Part shown: positions 1-6,280 of the stretch, in pieces
How positions within the stretch are numbered: position 1 is the stretch's first letter
How the letters are laid out: the number at the start of each line of letters is the position of its first letter
DNA from: JAJUFS01 sp964599565
GTDB lineage: Bacteria > Pseudomonadota > Gammaproteobacteria > Natronospirales > JAJUFS01
Reading direction: 5' to 3'
Assembly (NCBI GenBank): GCA_964599565.1
Contig: CAZRFE010000071.1
Location: forward strand, 1-13,625
Length of the DNA stretch: 13,625 nt
The notes under the pieces: model-generated
Told to the model about the DNA's origin: nothing
Seen by the model: the letters and a program-made list of their open reading frames with translations, nothing else
Databases searched by the model: none
Made by a program: the position numbers and the translations under genes

Positions 1-1
1 G

Positions 2-301
2 CTGCGATGATTTCTTCGCGGCGGTCTTTTTCCTGCCGGGAGCACGCTTCTTCTTTGCCGTGGATTTCTTCTTCGCGGCCGGTTTTTTCTTCGCCGCCGG
101 CTTCTTCTTCGATGCCTTCTTCCTTTTCTTCGGCGGCGGCACCTTGTCACCCTCGCGTCGCGCTTCGGACAGCCCGATCGCGATCGCCTGCTTGCGGCTT
201 TTCACCTTCTTGCCCGAACCGCCGCTGCGCAAGGTTCCTTCCTTGCGTTCATGCATGGCCTTTTCGACCTTCTTCGATGCCTTCTTGCCGTACTTCGCCA
301 T
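2..301 (-). CDS. DUF6496-type small basic protein with histone-H1-like tail (partial)
   Basis: The frame starts at ATG 301 with a strong ribosome site (GGAGG, 5-7 bases upstream) and is still open after 100 codons at the left edge, so the C-terminus is missing. Residues 1-55 match the DUF6496 pattern as I know it: MAKYGKKA at the start, KAMHERKEGTLRSG in the middle, then SRKQAIAIGLSEAR (35-48). From about residue 57 the protein becomes a Lys/Ala/Pro tail with KKKPAA-type units and a PGRKK stretch, like the C-terminal tails of histone H1 and bacterial AlgP/H1-like proteins. The family has no firmly established function; DNA or RNA binding is inferred from the extreme charge. It lies downstream of the cytochrome b561 gene but appears to have its own promoter. 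Confidence 0.8.
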   Translation of the reverse strand, partial: MAKYGKKASKKVEKAMHERKEGTLRSGGSGKKVKSRKQAIAIGLSEARREGDKVPPPKKRKKASKKKPAAKKKPAAKKKSTAKKKRAPGRKKTAAKKSSQ

Positions 302-333
302 GGGTTCCTCCGCGCGCTGTCTCGTTCATCCGA

Positions 334-362
334 GTCATACGCTGCAGGAAAAACCGCTGCAA
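334..362 (-). promoter_or_regulatory. Possible sigma70 promoter for the DUF6496 gene
   Basis: On the minus strand, a TTGCAG box (357-362) is followed after 17 bases by TATGAC (334-339), about 33 bases upstream of the ATG at 301. Spacing is ideal, but the boxes match consensus only 3/6 and 4/6. The -35 box overlaps the hairpin at 362-379 by one base. Confidence 0.3.
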
Positions 363-379
363 CCGGGCAAGCGCCCGGT
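362..379 (-). terminator. Hairpin after the cytochrome b561 gene, possible terminator
   Basis: Perfect 7-bp stem (ACCGGGC/GCCCGGT) with a 4-base loop, 4 bases past the stop codon of the minus-strand cytochrome gene. On the minus strand a run of five T follows, but only after an 8-base gap, so intrinsic termination would be weak. Confidence 0.4.
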
Positions 380-383
380 ATCG

Positions 384-923
384 TCAGGGCAGCATGCGCC
401 GGATGAGGCCGTCCTTCTTCACGCGCATGTGCCAGATCACCGCGAACACGTGCAGCACCACGAGCGCGATCAGCAGCCAGGACATGAACGCGTGCGCGCT
501 CTCGAACCACTCGTGCTGGTCATGGTTCTTCGCCATCAGATCCGGGAAGCTGAACAGCCAGAACCAGTCCACGCTGCGGCCCGCCGTGGACGTCAGCAGC
601 CAGCCTGACAGCGGCATGAGGAAGATGAGCAGGTAAAGCCCCCAGTGCGTGAGCGCGGCGAGCCATCGCTCGGCCGTGTTCATGTTCGCGGGAAAGGCGG
701 GCGGCACATGCATGAAGCGCCAGAGCACGCGGACAACCGCGAGCATCAGCACGGTCATGCCCACGGAGCGGTGAAGCAGCACAAGCTGGGTCTGCGTATC
801 GCCACGCGGCAACGCCTCGGCGCTCCATATCAATGCAAACTGCGCGACGATCAGCAGTGCGATCAGCCAGTGCAGCAGTTGCGCAACACGCGTGTACTTT
901 TCCGCGTCGTTCAACGAATTCAT
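384..923 (-). CDS. Cytochrome b561 family membrane protein
   Basis: A 179-residue membrane haem protein of the bacterial cytochrome b561 / Ni-hydrogenase cytochrome b fold, likely moving electrons between the quinone pool and a partner at the inner membrane. Four hydrophobic segments are visible at about 15-35, 48-70, 90-112 and 143-165. Histidines in the expected places for binding two b haems are H18 (LLHWL), H51 (LLHRSVG), H144 (SAHAFM) and H158 (VLHVF). The family motif with P104-SGW is present, and the C-terminus is basic (RRMLP). ATG 923 is chosen over the upstream in-frame Met because GAGG lies 5 bases before it and the cytochrome similarity begins there. It follows mug by 28 bases on the same strand and probably shares its transcript. 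The physiological partner is unknown. Confidence 0.9.
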   Translation of the reverse strand: MNSLNDAEKYTRVAQLLHWLIALLIVAQFALIWSAEALPRGDTQTQLVLLHRSVGMTVLMLAVVRVLWRFMHVPPAFPANMNTAERWLAALTHWGLYLLIFLMPLSGWLLTSTAGRSVDWFWLFSFPDLMAKNHDQHEWFESAHAFMSWLLIALVVLHVFAVIWHMRVKKDGLIRRMLP

Positions 924-951
924 GGTTTCCTCGCTGTCTTTCGCAATGGGT

Positions 952-1476
952 TCATCCGGCCAGTGACGCGAGCCGGTTATACCATTCAAGGAGTGCCGCG
1001 GGCGAGAACGCGGCGTTCGCGGGGCTCGGGTTCGGCGTGACGAACAGCGCGATACCGTCGAGTTCCACGTCCTGCAATCCCCACTCGCCGCGCGGCGAAA
1101 GTCCGGCCGAACGGCACAGCGAGTTCAGCGGCGTCTTGCCGTGGAGCCACAGAAGGCGCGGCTGGTATGCATGCAGTTTCTGAAGCAGCACGTTTGCGCC
1201 GGCGGCGAATTCCGCGCGCCCGACATCCTTTTCCATCGGCGTTGCGCGCTTGACGATGTCGGTAAAGCCGATGCCGTCGCGTTCGAGCAGCACGTTCATC
1301 GCGGCAACGCCGGGTTCGAGCGGCGCATGCACGAGGCGTGATGCATTCAACGCCGGCCAGAAACGGTTGCGCGGATTCGCGAACGGATAGCCGGCGCGCG
1401 CGGACGGCAGCGAAGGGTTGATGCCGATGGAAACAATGCGAAGACCCGGCGCAAGCCAGTCGGGCAGCGCGTCCAT
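952..1476 (-). CDS. mug: G/U mismatch-specific DNA glycosylase (Mug/TDG family)
   Basis: A 174-residue uracil-DNA-glycosylase-superfamily protein, close in length to E. coli Mug, which removes uracil and ethenocytosine opposite guanine. The first catalytic motif is GINPS at 18-22, with N20 matching the water-positioning Asn of Mug. PFANPRNRFWPAL (31-43) is the family's NRFW signature, and GKTPLNSL occurs at 113-120. The second, helix-intercalating motif is NPSPANAAFS (149-158) where E. coli Mug has NPSGLSR, so the residues that push the base out differ. The start ATG shares one base with the stop of the upstream SIMPL gene (TGATG), indicating translational coupling; no separate ribosome site is needed. 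Assignment to the family is secure; the exact substrate range is inferred. Confidence 0.92.
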   Translation of the reverse strand: MDALPDWLAPGLRIVSIGINPSLPSARAGYPFANPRNRFWPALNASRLVHAPLEPGVAAMNVLLERDGIGFTDIVKRATPMEKDVGRAEFAAGANVLLQKLHAYQPRLLWLHGKTPLNSLCRSAGLSPRGEWGLQDVELDGIALFVTPNPSPANAAFSPAALLEWYNRLASLAG

Positions 1477-2216
1477 CAGTCTTCGAGGTAATACTCGATG
1501 GTGGAAACGACGCGCACGGTCTTGTCGACCTGCTTTTCTTCCATCATGCCTGCGACGGGATCGCGCGGCAGTATCTGGAACAGTCCCTGGTTCGCGCGTC
1601 GAATGCCGCCGAGGCGGCTGCCGGAATCCGCGGCGAACTGCTCGGCGCCGGCGCGCGCGTTCTTCGTCGCCTCGGCGATCATGTCGGGCTTGATGGCGGT
1701 GAGTCCCGTGAAGAGATAGCTCGGCACGTTGCTCTGCGGACCGTAGTCGTTCGCAAGCACGATGCCGGCATCGAGCAGCTCGCCCATGCGCTGGCTTGCG
1801 GACTTGACGGTCTCGACATCCTGGCTTCTGACAAGCAGCGTCTGCGCGACGATGAAGCGGTTCTGCACCGGACCTTCCCGCCACGCCTGCGCGGCGACGT
1901 CGGTGACTTCGATGCCCTGCACTTCCACGGCGTCTTCGGGAATGCCGGCATCGAGGAGGAATTCCTTTATCTGGACAGCCTGCGCGCGCAACTGGTCCTG
2001 CACGGCGGACAGTTCGTTGCCGGTCGCGACATAACGCAGCGGCCACAGCGCAAGATCCGCCTGCACTTCGCGTTCGCTGATGCCCTTGACGGTGACAAAC
2101 CGGTCGTCAAGCCGCGACTTCAGGAATCCGCCGCCGACGAATGCACCCGCTGCCGCAATGCCGACAGCGACAATGAGCGCGACAAGCGCAGCAACACCGG
2201 GACGCGTGGTATTCAT
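1476..2216 (-). CDS. SIMPL-domain (DUF541) protein with N-terminal membrane anchor
   Basis: A 246-residue envelope protein. Residues 7-31 are a hydrophobic Ala/Val-rich anchor or uncleaved signal; the rest should lie in the periplasm. The SIMPL domain (about 39-244) opens with RFVTVKGISEREVQADLA (39-56), the usual family start, and ends with TVRVVSTIEYYLED. Family members include the BP26 antigen of Brucella and E. coli YggE, which has been linked to oxidative stress; a biochemical activity is not established. Start ATG 2216 is set by GGAG 6 bases upstream and by the onset of the anchor; in-frame codons further upstream are arginine-rich and implausible. It is the first gene of the minus-strand group SIMPL-mug-cytochrome b561 and is divergent from the reductase gene across 104 bases. 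Confidence 0.9.
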   Translation of the reverse strand: MNTTRPGVAALVALIVAVGIAAAGAFVGGGFLKSRLDDRFVTVKGISEREVQADLALWPLRYVATGNELSAVQDQLRAQAVQIKEFLLDAGIPEDAVEVQGIEVTDVAAQAWREGPVQNRFIVAQTLLVRSQDVETVKSASQRMGELLDAGIVLANDYGPQSNVPSYLFTGLTAIKPDMIAEATKNARAGAEQFAADSGSRLGGIRRANQGLFQILPRDPVAGMMEEKQVDKTVRVVSTIEYYLED

Positions 2217-2320
2217 GATGATCTCCGCAAGGATTCCGCAACGTTCACGGAGTCTAGCATGCGCTTGCAATCCATCGCGGCGGGTCGCAGAGTCATCCAC
2301 CCCTCACGAAGGAGCACGGC

Positions 2321-3043
2321 ATGTCCGGCAAACAGATTGCCATTGTCACCGGCGCAAACCGCGGCATGGGCCTTGAAGTCGCCCGCCAGCTCGCGCAGCA
2401 CGGTTACCACGTGATCATGACGGCGCGCGATGCGCGCAAGGGTGCTGCGGCGCTTTCCGAACTGCAGGATGAAGGACTGGATGTCGAACTGCGCAAGGTG
2501 GACGTCATCAGCACCGAGGACTGCCAGGCGCTTGCACAGTATGTCGAACGCGAACACAAGGCGTTCGATGTGCTGGTGAACAACGCGGGCATCCTGCCGG
2601 AATCCTCGCGCGATGCGACGGGAAAGTATCCCGCCAATCCGCTGCGCGTGCCGCCGAGCACGATCATGGAAGTCGTGAACGCCAACACGCTCGGACCTGT
2701 GCGCATGATCCAGGCGCTCGCGACATTGATCCGCGAGAACGGCCGCATCGTGAACGTGTCGTCGTCGATGGGACAGCTGTCGAACATGGGCAATGCGCAT
2801 CTCGGCTACCGCATGTCGAAGACCGCGCTCAACACCGTGACCACGCTGTTCGCGAACGTGCTTGCGCCGAAGAACATCAAGGTGAATTCCGTCGACCCCG
2901 GCTGGGTACGCACATCCATGGGCGACGAGAACGCGCCGCGCAGCATCGAAGAGGGTGCAGCGTCCATCGTCTGGGCGGCGCGGCTGCCGCCGGACGGACC
3001 GAGCGGCGGTTTCTTCCGCGACGGCAAGCCGCTGCCGTGGTGA
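2321..3043 (+). CDS. Short-chain dehydrogenase/reductase (carbonyl-reductase-like)
   Basis: A 240-residue classical SDR oxidoreductase, expected to use NADPH or NADH to reduce a carbonyl compound in the cytosol. Visible motifs: nucleotide-binding TGANRGMG (10-17), TAR after the second strand (34-36) with R36 favouring NADP(H), NNAG (87-90), catalytic Ser in NVSSSMG (S148 by position), and YRMSK with Y163 and K167. PGWVRTSM (193-200) follows the active site, as in carbonyl reductase 1-type SDRs. The start has AAGGAG 7 bases upstream. The substrate cannot be read from sequence, and neighbours do not define a pathway. The DUF1684 lipoprotein gene follows after 49 bases on the same strand and may be cotranscribed. 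Confidence 0.92.
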   Translation: MSGKQIAIVTGANRGMGLEVARQLAQHGYHVIMTARDARKGAAALSELQDEGLDVELRKVDVISTEDCQALAQYVEREHKAFDVLVNNAGILPESSRDATGKYPANPLRVPPSTIMEVVNANTLGPVRMIQALATLIRENGRIVNVSSSMGQLSNMGNAHLGYRMSKTALNTVTTLFANVLAPKNIKVNSVDPGWVRTSMGDENAPRSIEEGAASIVWAARLPPDGPSGGFFRDGKPLPW

Positions 3044-3092
3044 ACGCGCGGCTGCTATGCTCGCGCCTTCCTTCTTCCACGGGAGACACGTC

Positions 3093-4016
3093 GTGCGCAT
3101 TCATCCGCCCGTCATTGCCGCGGCACTTGTCGCCATGCTTGCCGCCTGCGAACCGTCACCCGCTTCCATGACACCCGAGGAACACGCCGCGTCCATCGCG
3201 GCGTGGCAGCAGCAGCGCGCCGACGGATTGCGCGCGGAGAACGGCTGGCTCACGCTCGTCGGTCTTTTCTGGCTTGAGCCGGGCGAAAACACGTTCGGTT
3301 CGGACAGCGCAAATGCGCTCGTGCTGGATAACGCCGCACTCGCCGCGCATGCAGGAACATTCATCTACGCCGACGGCAAGGTTTCGTTCCGCGCCGCGCC
3401 CGACTCGGGCATCACGCTCGCAGGGTCAGGCGTGGAAACCGTCGCGATGAGCGATGACCAGCATCCCGACATGGCGATGCTCGAATCCGGCAGCCTGCGC
3501 TTCTACGTTATCGAGCGCGCGGGGAAGCACGGCGTTCGCGTGCGCGATCTCGAGAACCCCGAACGCCTGCAGTTCACCGGGCTCGATTACTTTCCCGTAT
3601 CGCTGGACTGGCGCAAGGAAGCGCGCTTCGAACCGTGGCCGGAGCCGCGCGCGATGAAGATCATCAACATTCTCGGCATGGTCGATGAGATGGCGTCGCC
3701 CGGCGAGCTCGTGTTCACGCACGATGGCGAGGAATACCGCGTCACCGCGCTCGCGGAGGCGGGCGATGAACAGTGGTTCATCATGATCGCGGATGGCACA
3801 TCGGGGCGCGAAACCTACGGCGCGGGCCGTTACCTTTACATCGATCCCGCGGTGGATGGCGCAGCACTCCTGGATTTCAACAAGGCATACAACCCGCCGT
3901 GTGCGTTCACCGCGCTCGCGACCTGCCCGCTGCCGCCGCCGTCGAACCGTCTTTCGCTGCGTATCACCGCCGGCGAGAAGCAATACACCGGCGGCGAAGG
4001 ATGGCATCCGGAATGA
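3093..4016 (+). CDS. DUF1684 lipoprotein
   Basis: A 307-residue predicted lipoprotein. The start is GTG 3093, chosen because GGGAG lies 7 bases upstream and a clean lipoprotein signal follows: basic start, hydrophobic 6-18, lipobox LAAC with C19, then Glu at +2. DUF1684 occupies most of the mature part: GWLTLVGLFWLEPGENTFGSD (51-71) near the N-terminus and the very characteristic C-terminal block with YGAGRYLYI (242-250), LDFNKAYNPPCAF (260-272) and CPLPPPSNRL (278-287). The biochemical role of DUF1684 is unknown to me. The gene ends only 3 bases from the convergent end of the NERD-like gene. A longer frame upstream overlaps the reductase gene and lacks the lipoprotein signal, so I reject it. 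Confidence 0.92.
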   Translation: MRIHPPVIAAALVAMLAACEPSPASMTPEEHAASIAAWQQQRADGLRAENGWLTLVGLFWLEPGENTFGSDSANALVLDNAALAAHAGTFIYADGKVSFRAAPDSGITLAGSGVETVAMSDDQHPDMAMLESGSLRFYVIERAGKHGVRVRDLENPERLQFTGLDYFPVSLDWRKEARFEPWPEPRAMKIINILGMVDEMASPGELVFTHDGEEYRVTALAEAGDEQWFIMIADGTSGRETYGAGRYLYIDPAVDGAALLDFNKAYNPPCAFTALATCPLPPPSNRLSLRITAGEKQYTGGEGWHPE

Positions 4017-4019
4017 GGC

Positions 4020-4913
4020 TCACTCCATGCGCGGCGCGCGGCTCGCCTCGTGCAGGAAGGTCTGGATGGCAAGACAGTCTTCGTCCATGAGATACGCATC
4101 CGGCGTGTTCCAGCTCGTGACCATCGCAAGGCTGCTTTCATTCAGCACGAGGTGATTGCCCGCGTCGTTCGGCACGCAATGCCAGCCTGGCACCACGAGC
4201 ACCGAGCGCACCGGCACGCGATGACCCGCAAGCCGCGTCAACGCGCTGGACAGCAGCGTCATGTTGCGCGCGGCCTCGCCGACCGGCAGCGCCTCGATGT
4301 TCCCCGCGAGCAGAAGCTTCCCGTTCTTCAGTTCCACCGCCGGACGGCCTTCCGCATTCTTCGGCAGCGCACGCGCGACGACATTGATCGCGAACACGCC
4401 GCGCGTACCCAGCACGACGTGATCGACGACGGTGCCGTCGATGGCAACGTCGTGGAAGATGCGGTTGCCTGCGAGGTTCAGCCGTTTCAGCATGTTCCCC
4501 ACCGCCGCCTTCGCCGCCCATTGAAAGCGCGCGGATTCCTGCGCGCGCGCCAGGCGGATGATGCGGTAGAAGCCTGTCGCGACGACAATCACGCTCGCCG
4601 CGAGAAGCAGTCCCCATCCCCAGCGCGGCAGCATCGCAACGATCGCGCCGCTCATCAGCAACGCCGCGAGCGCGCCGCCGATGGCACCGGCGAGCATCGC
4701 TGCGAAAAGCACCGCAAGTTCGCGACCGGCGATGCGGTACTGCCGGCGTTCGCGATCGCCGGGCCCGGCGAGCAGGTCCGCGGCGAACGGTGCGCGTTGC
4801 GGAATGCGGTGCGCGATGGCGAGCGACGGCCGCGCAAGCAACCAGAACAGAAGTCCACCGAACGCCGCAGCGCTTGCGCAGGCGGCGATCCATTGCCAGT
4901 CGGTCTGTTCCAT
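4020..4913 (-). CDS. Membrane protein with degenerate NERD (nuclease-related) domain
   Basis: A 297-residue protein with an N-terminal hydrophobic segment (about 7-27), a double membrane stretch (about 65-95 and 98-117) and a cytosolic C-terminal half resembling the NERD domain (about 133-230). The domain core is seen at FHDVAIDGTVVDHVVLGTRGVFAI (153-176): the hallmark Asp-His pair is D164-H165 and the G-x-x-GVF strand follows. In ordinary NERD domains an early Glu and a later E-x-K complete a restriction-endonuclease-like site; here the corresponding places read GN (139-140) and INVVA (176-180), so nuclease activity is probably lost. ATG 4913 has AGGAGG 6 bases upstream. The family identity is by eye and less certain than for the neighbours; it might instead serve as a membrane-linked binding protein. 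Confidence 0.72.
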   Translation of the reverse strand: MEQTDWQWIAACASAAAFGGLLFWLLARPSLAIAHRIPQRAPFAADLLAGPGDRERRQYRIAGRELAVLFAAMLAGAIGGALAALLMSGAIVAMLPRWGWGLLLAASVIVVATGFYRIIRLARAQESARFQWAAKAAVGNMLKRLNLAGNRIFHDVAIDGTVVDHVVLGTRGVFAINVVARALPKNAEGRPAVELKNGKLLLAGNIEALPVGEAARNMTLLSSALTRLAGHRVPVRSVLVVPGWHCVPNDAGNHLVLNESSLAMVTSWNTPDAYLMDEDCLAIQTFLHEASRAPRME

Positions 4914-4971
4914 CCCATTCCTCCTATCCACGAGGCTGACAAGCCTAGTCGCCGCCCCGTGCATCGTCGGA

Positions 4972-4988
4972 GCAGTGCATCACACTGC
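4972..4988 (-). other. Hairpin between the methyltransferase-like and NERD-like genes
   Basis: A perfect 6-bp stem (GCAGTG/CACTGC) with a 5-base loop, 20 bases past the stop of the minus-strand gene that ends at 5009. No T-run follows, so it might stabilise an mRNA end or do nothing; it is not a convincing intrinsic terminator. Confidence 0.25.
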
Positions 4989-5008
4989 GCGATGAATGCG
5001 TGCGATCG

Positions 5009-5749
5009 CTAGAGCGTGCGAATGGTGAACTGCACGCCGTTCTCGCGGCGCGGGTTCAATCCTGGCACGGCGAGGAGATTCCTGCGAAGCTCCGCGGCGC
5101 TCGCGGCATGCGGCAGGAAGATGCCGACGGCATTCGCATCGCGCGCGGCGCGCAGCTGGAACCGCGCAGCGAACCGCGCGCCGAGCGCGCGGTCCGTCAT
5201 GAATCCCGTCTTCGACAGTTCCGCGGGAGAGATGCAGTTCATGGACACCGCGCCATGCCGTGCGGTGCGCGCGGCAAGCGCGCGACACCACGCCGCATCC
5301 GCGCAGACGGCGCGCACGGGTTCGCCGTTGCGTTCGCCGAACAGGTCGTCGATGACAAGGTCGTACTGCGCGCGGTCCCGCGCCAGCCACTGGCGCGCAT
5401 CCGCTTCGACAAGGCGCACGTCTTCGCCTTCCACGCCGAAGAAACGCCGCGCGACATCGAGATGCACGGGATCGAGATCCACGGCCACGATCTTTCGCGG
5501 ACGCACGAATTCGCGCAGCTGGCGGATCACCGTGCCGCCGCCGACGCCCAGCAGCAGCACGCGGCGGATCGCGCCCGGCGGATAGAAGAACGCCGGCATC
5601 ATCAGGAGATCCCATACGCCGCCCGTGACGGGATTTGCCGGGTTGTAACTCGAATGGAAGACGCCGTTGGCGTACAGGCGGCGGGTGCGGCCCGCGGACC
5701 GCACCTCGTAGCGCGTACCGCCGACATCGCGCGACCACAGGATGGCCAT
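5009..5749 (-). CDS. Spermidine-synthase-like SAM-binding protein
   Basis: A 246-residue Rossmann-fold protein of the polyamine-synthase/methyltransferase type. Motif I is VLLLGVGGGTVIRQL (64-78), the acidic residue after strand 2 is D91 or D93 (AVDLDPVHLDVA), a third motif EADAR is at 116-120 and LVIDDLFGE at 131-139. True spermidine synthases carry GGGDG in motif I and a D-x-x-DP-type loop; here Asp is replaced by Gly and the second loop is DDLFGE, so aminopropyl transfer to putrescine looks unlikely and another SAM- or decarboxy-SAM-linked reaction is possible. ATG 5749 is preferred because GGAG lies 8 bases upstream; ATG 5755 (two codons longer) is only 2 bases from it. It follows the DUF2288 gene closely and is probably cotranscribed. 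Confidence 0.82.
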   Translation of the reverse strand: MAILWSRDVGGTRYEVRSAGRTRRLYANGVFHSSYNPANPVTGGVWDLLMMPAFFYPPGAIRRVLLLGVGGGTVIRQLREFVRPRKIVAVDLDPVHLDVARRFFGVEGEDVRLVEADARQWLARDRAQYDLVIDDLFGERNGEPVRAVCADAAWCRALAARTARHGAVSMNCISPAELSKTGFMTDRALGARFAARFQLRAARDANAVGIFLPHAASAAELRRNLLAVPGLNPRRENGVQFTIRTL

Positions 5750-5785
5750 GTTCATTGCTCCATCACGGGAAGCCAGGCCGTCGCG

Positions 5786-6100
5786 CTACCCGCGGCCATG
5801 CGGTCTGTCCTGCACCAGCACCCACGGCGCGACAACCACCGCCCACAGTCCGGCGGCGCGCTCCGACCAGCGTTGCGCGTCGGCATCGGTGGCGACCGCG
5901 ACCTGCCCCGCCGACATCCAGGCCTCGACCGCGTCCCGGCGGTCCTCGACAAAGCTCGCCGCGACCTCGACAAGATCCAGCGCCGCATCCACGCGCACTA
6001 CCGCGCCGCGCGCAAAGTGCGGCGCGAGTTCCGCGAACGCGATACGCGCGGTCTCGGCGTTCAGCCGCGCCCGAAGCTCGGCGGAAGAATCCTGGCTCAT
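5786..6100 (-). CDS. DUF2288 family protein
   Basis: A 104-residue soluble protein covering the complete DUF2288 domain. Recognisable blocks are LNAETARIAFAELAPHFARG (13-32), VDAALDLVEVAASFVEDR (37-54) and the highly typical LWAVVVAPWVLVQ (86-98). The family is common in proteobacteria and cyanobacteria, and I know of no assigned function. GGAGG lies 5 bases before ATG 6100 but only 2 before the adjacent ATG 6103, so I use the second. It leads a two-gene group with the spermidine-synthase-like gene (about 30 bases between them) and is divergent from the cytochrome b561-yceI operon across 180 bases, which hold the promoter and operator described separately and no other gene. Confidence 0.9.
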   Translation of the reverse strand: MSQDSSAELRARLNAETARIAFAELAPHFARGAVVRVDAALDLVEVAASFVEDRRDAVEAWMSAGQVAVATDADAQRWSERAAGLWAVVVAPWVLVQDRPHGRG

Positions 6101-6203
6101 CATGACCTCCGGTGCCGGGGAGCGCGCACGTTAGCACAGCGCCGCTGCGGATCCCGCGCCGCCGTATCGACCACCCCGGGCGGAACATGAAGGAATCACC
6201 GAC

Positions 6204-6231
6204 TTGCGTTTTCCCCGCGGATCGCTATATT
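6204..6231 (+). promoter_or_regulatory. Sigma70-type promoter for cytochrome b561-yceI
   Basis: TTGCGT (6204-6209), a 16-base spacer and TATATT (6226-6231, 5/6 match to consensus) lie about 50 bases before the start of the cytochrome gene. Transcription would begin near 6238. The local AT content rises sharply against the GC-rich surroundings, which supports the call. Confidence 0.6.
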
Positions 6232-6250
6232 AGTCCGAGATCGTACTATT
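6229..6250 (+). promoter_or_regulatory. 22-bp palindromic operator candidate over the promoter
   Basis: Two 10-base arms, ATTAGTCCGA and TCGTACTATT, are separated by two bases and are inverted copies at 8 of 10 positions. The site overlaps the -10 box and the predicted transcription start, a position expected for a repressor. The regulator is not in the window; the symmetry would suit a dimeric winged-helix or TetR-type protein, but I cannot name one. Confidence 0.5.
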
Positions 6251-6280
6251 TCTGGTCCGAATTCTTTCCGGAGCGTGCGA

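Noticed and set aside
2217..2320. Promoter for the SIMPL gene (TGCTAGACT as an extended -10 on the minus strand)
   Set aside because: There is no matching -35 box at a suitable distance, so support is too weak for a feature.
2213..3100. Minus-strand open frame of 295 codons across the reductase gene
   Set aside because: It is a shadow of the SDR gene, with Arg/His-rich composition and no motif.
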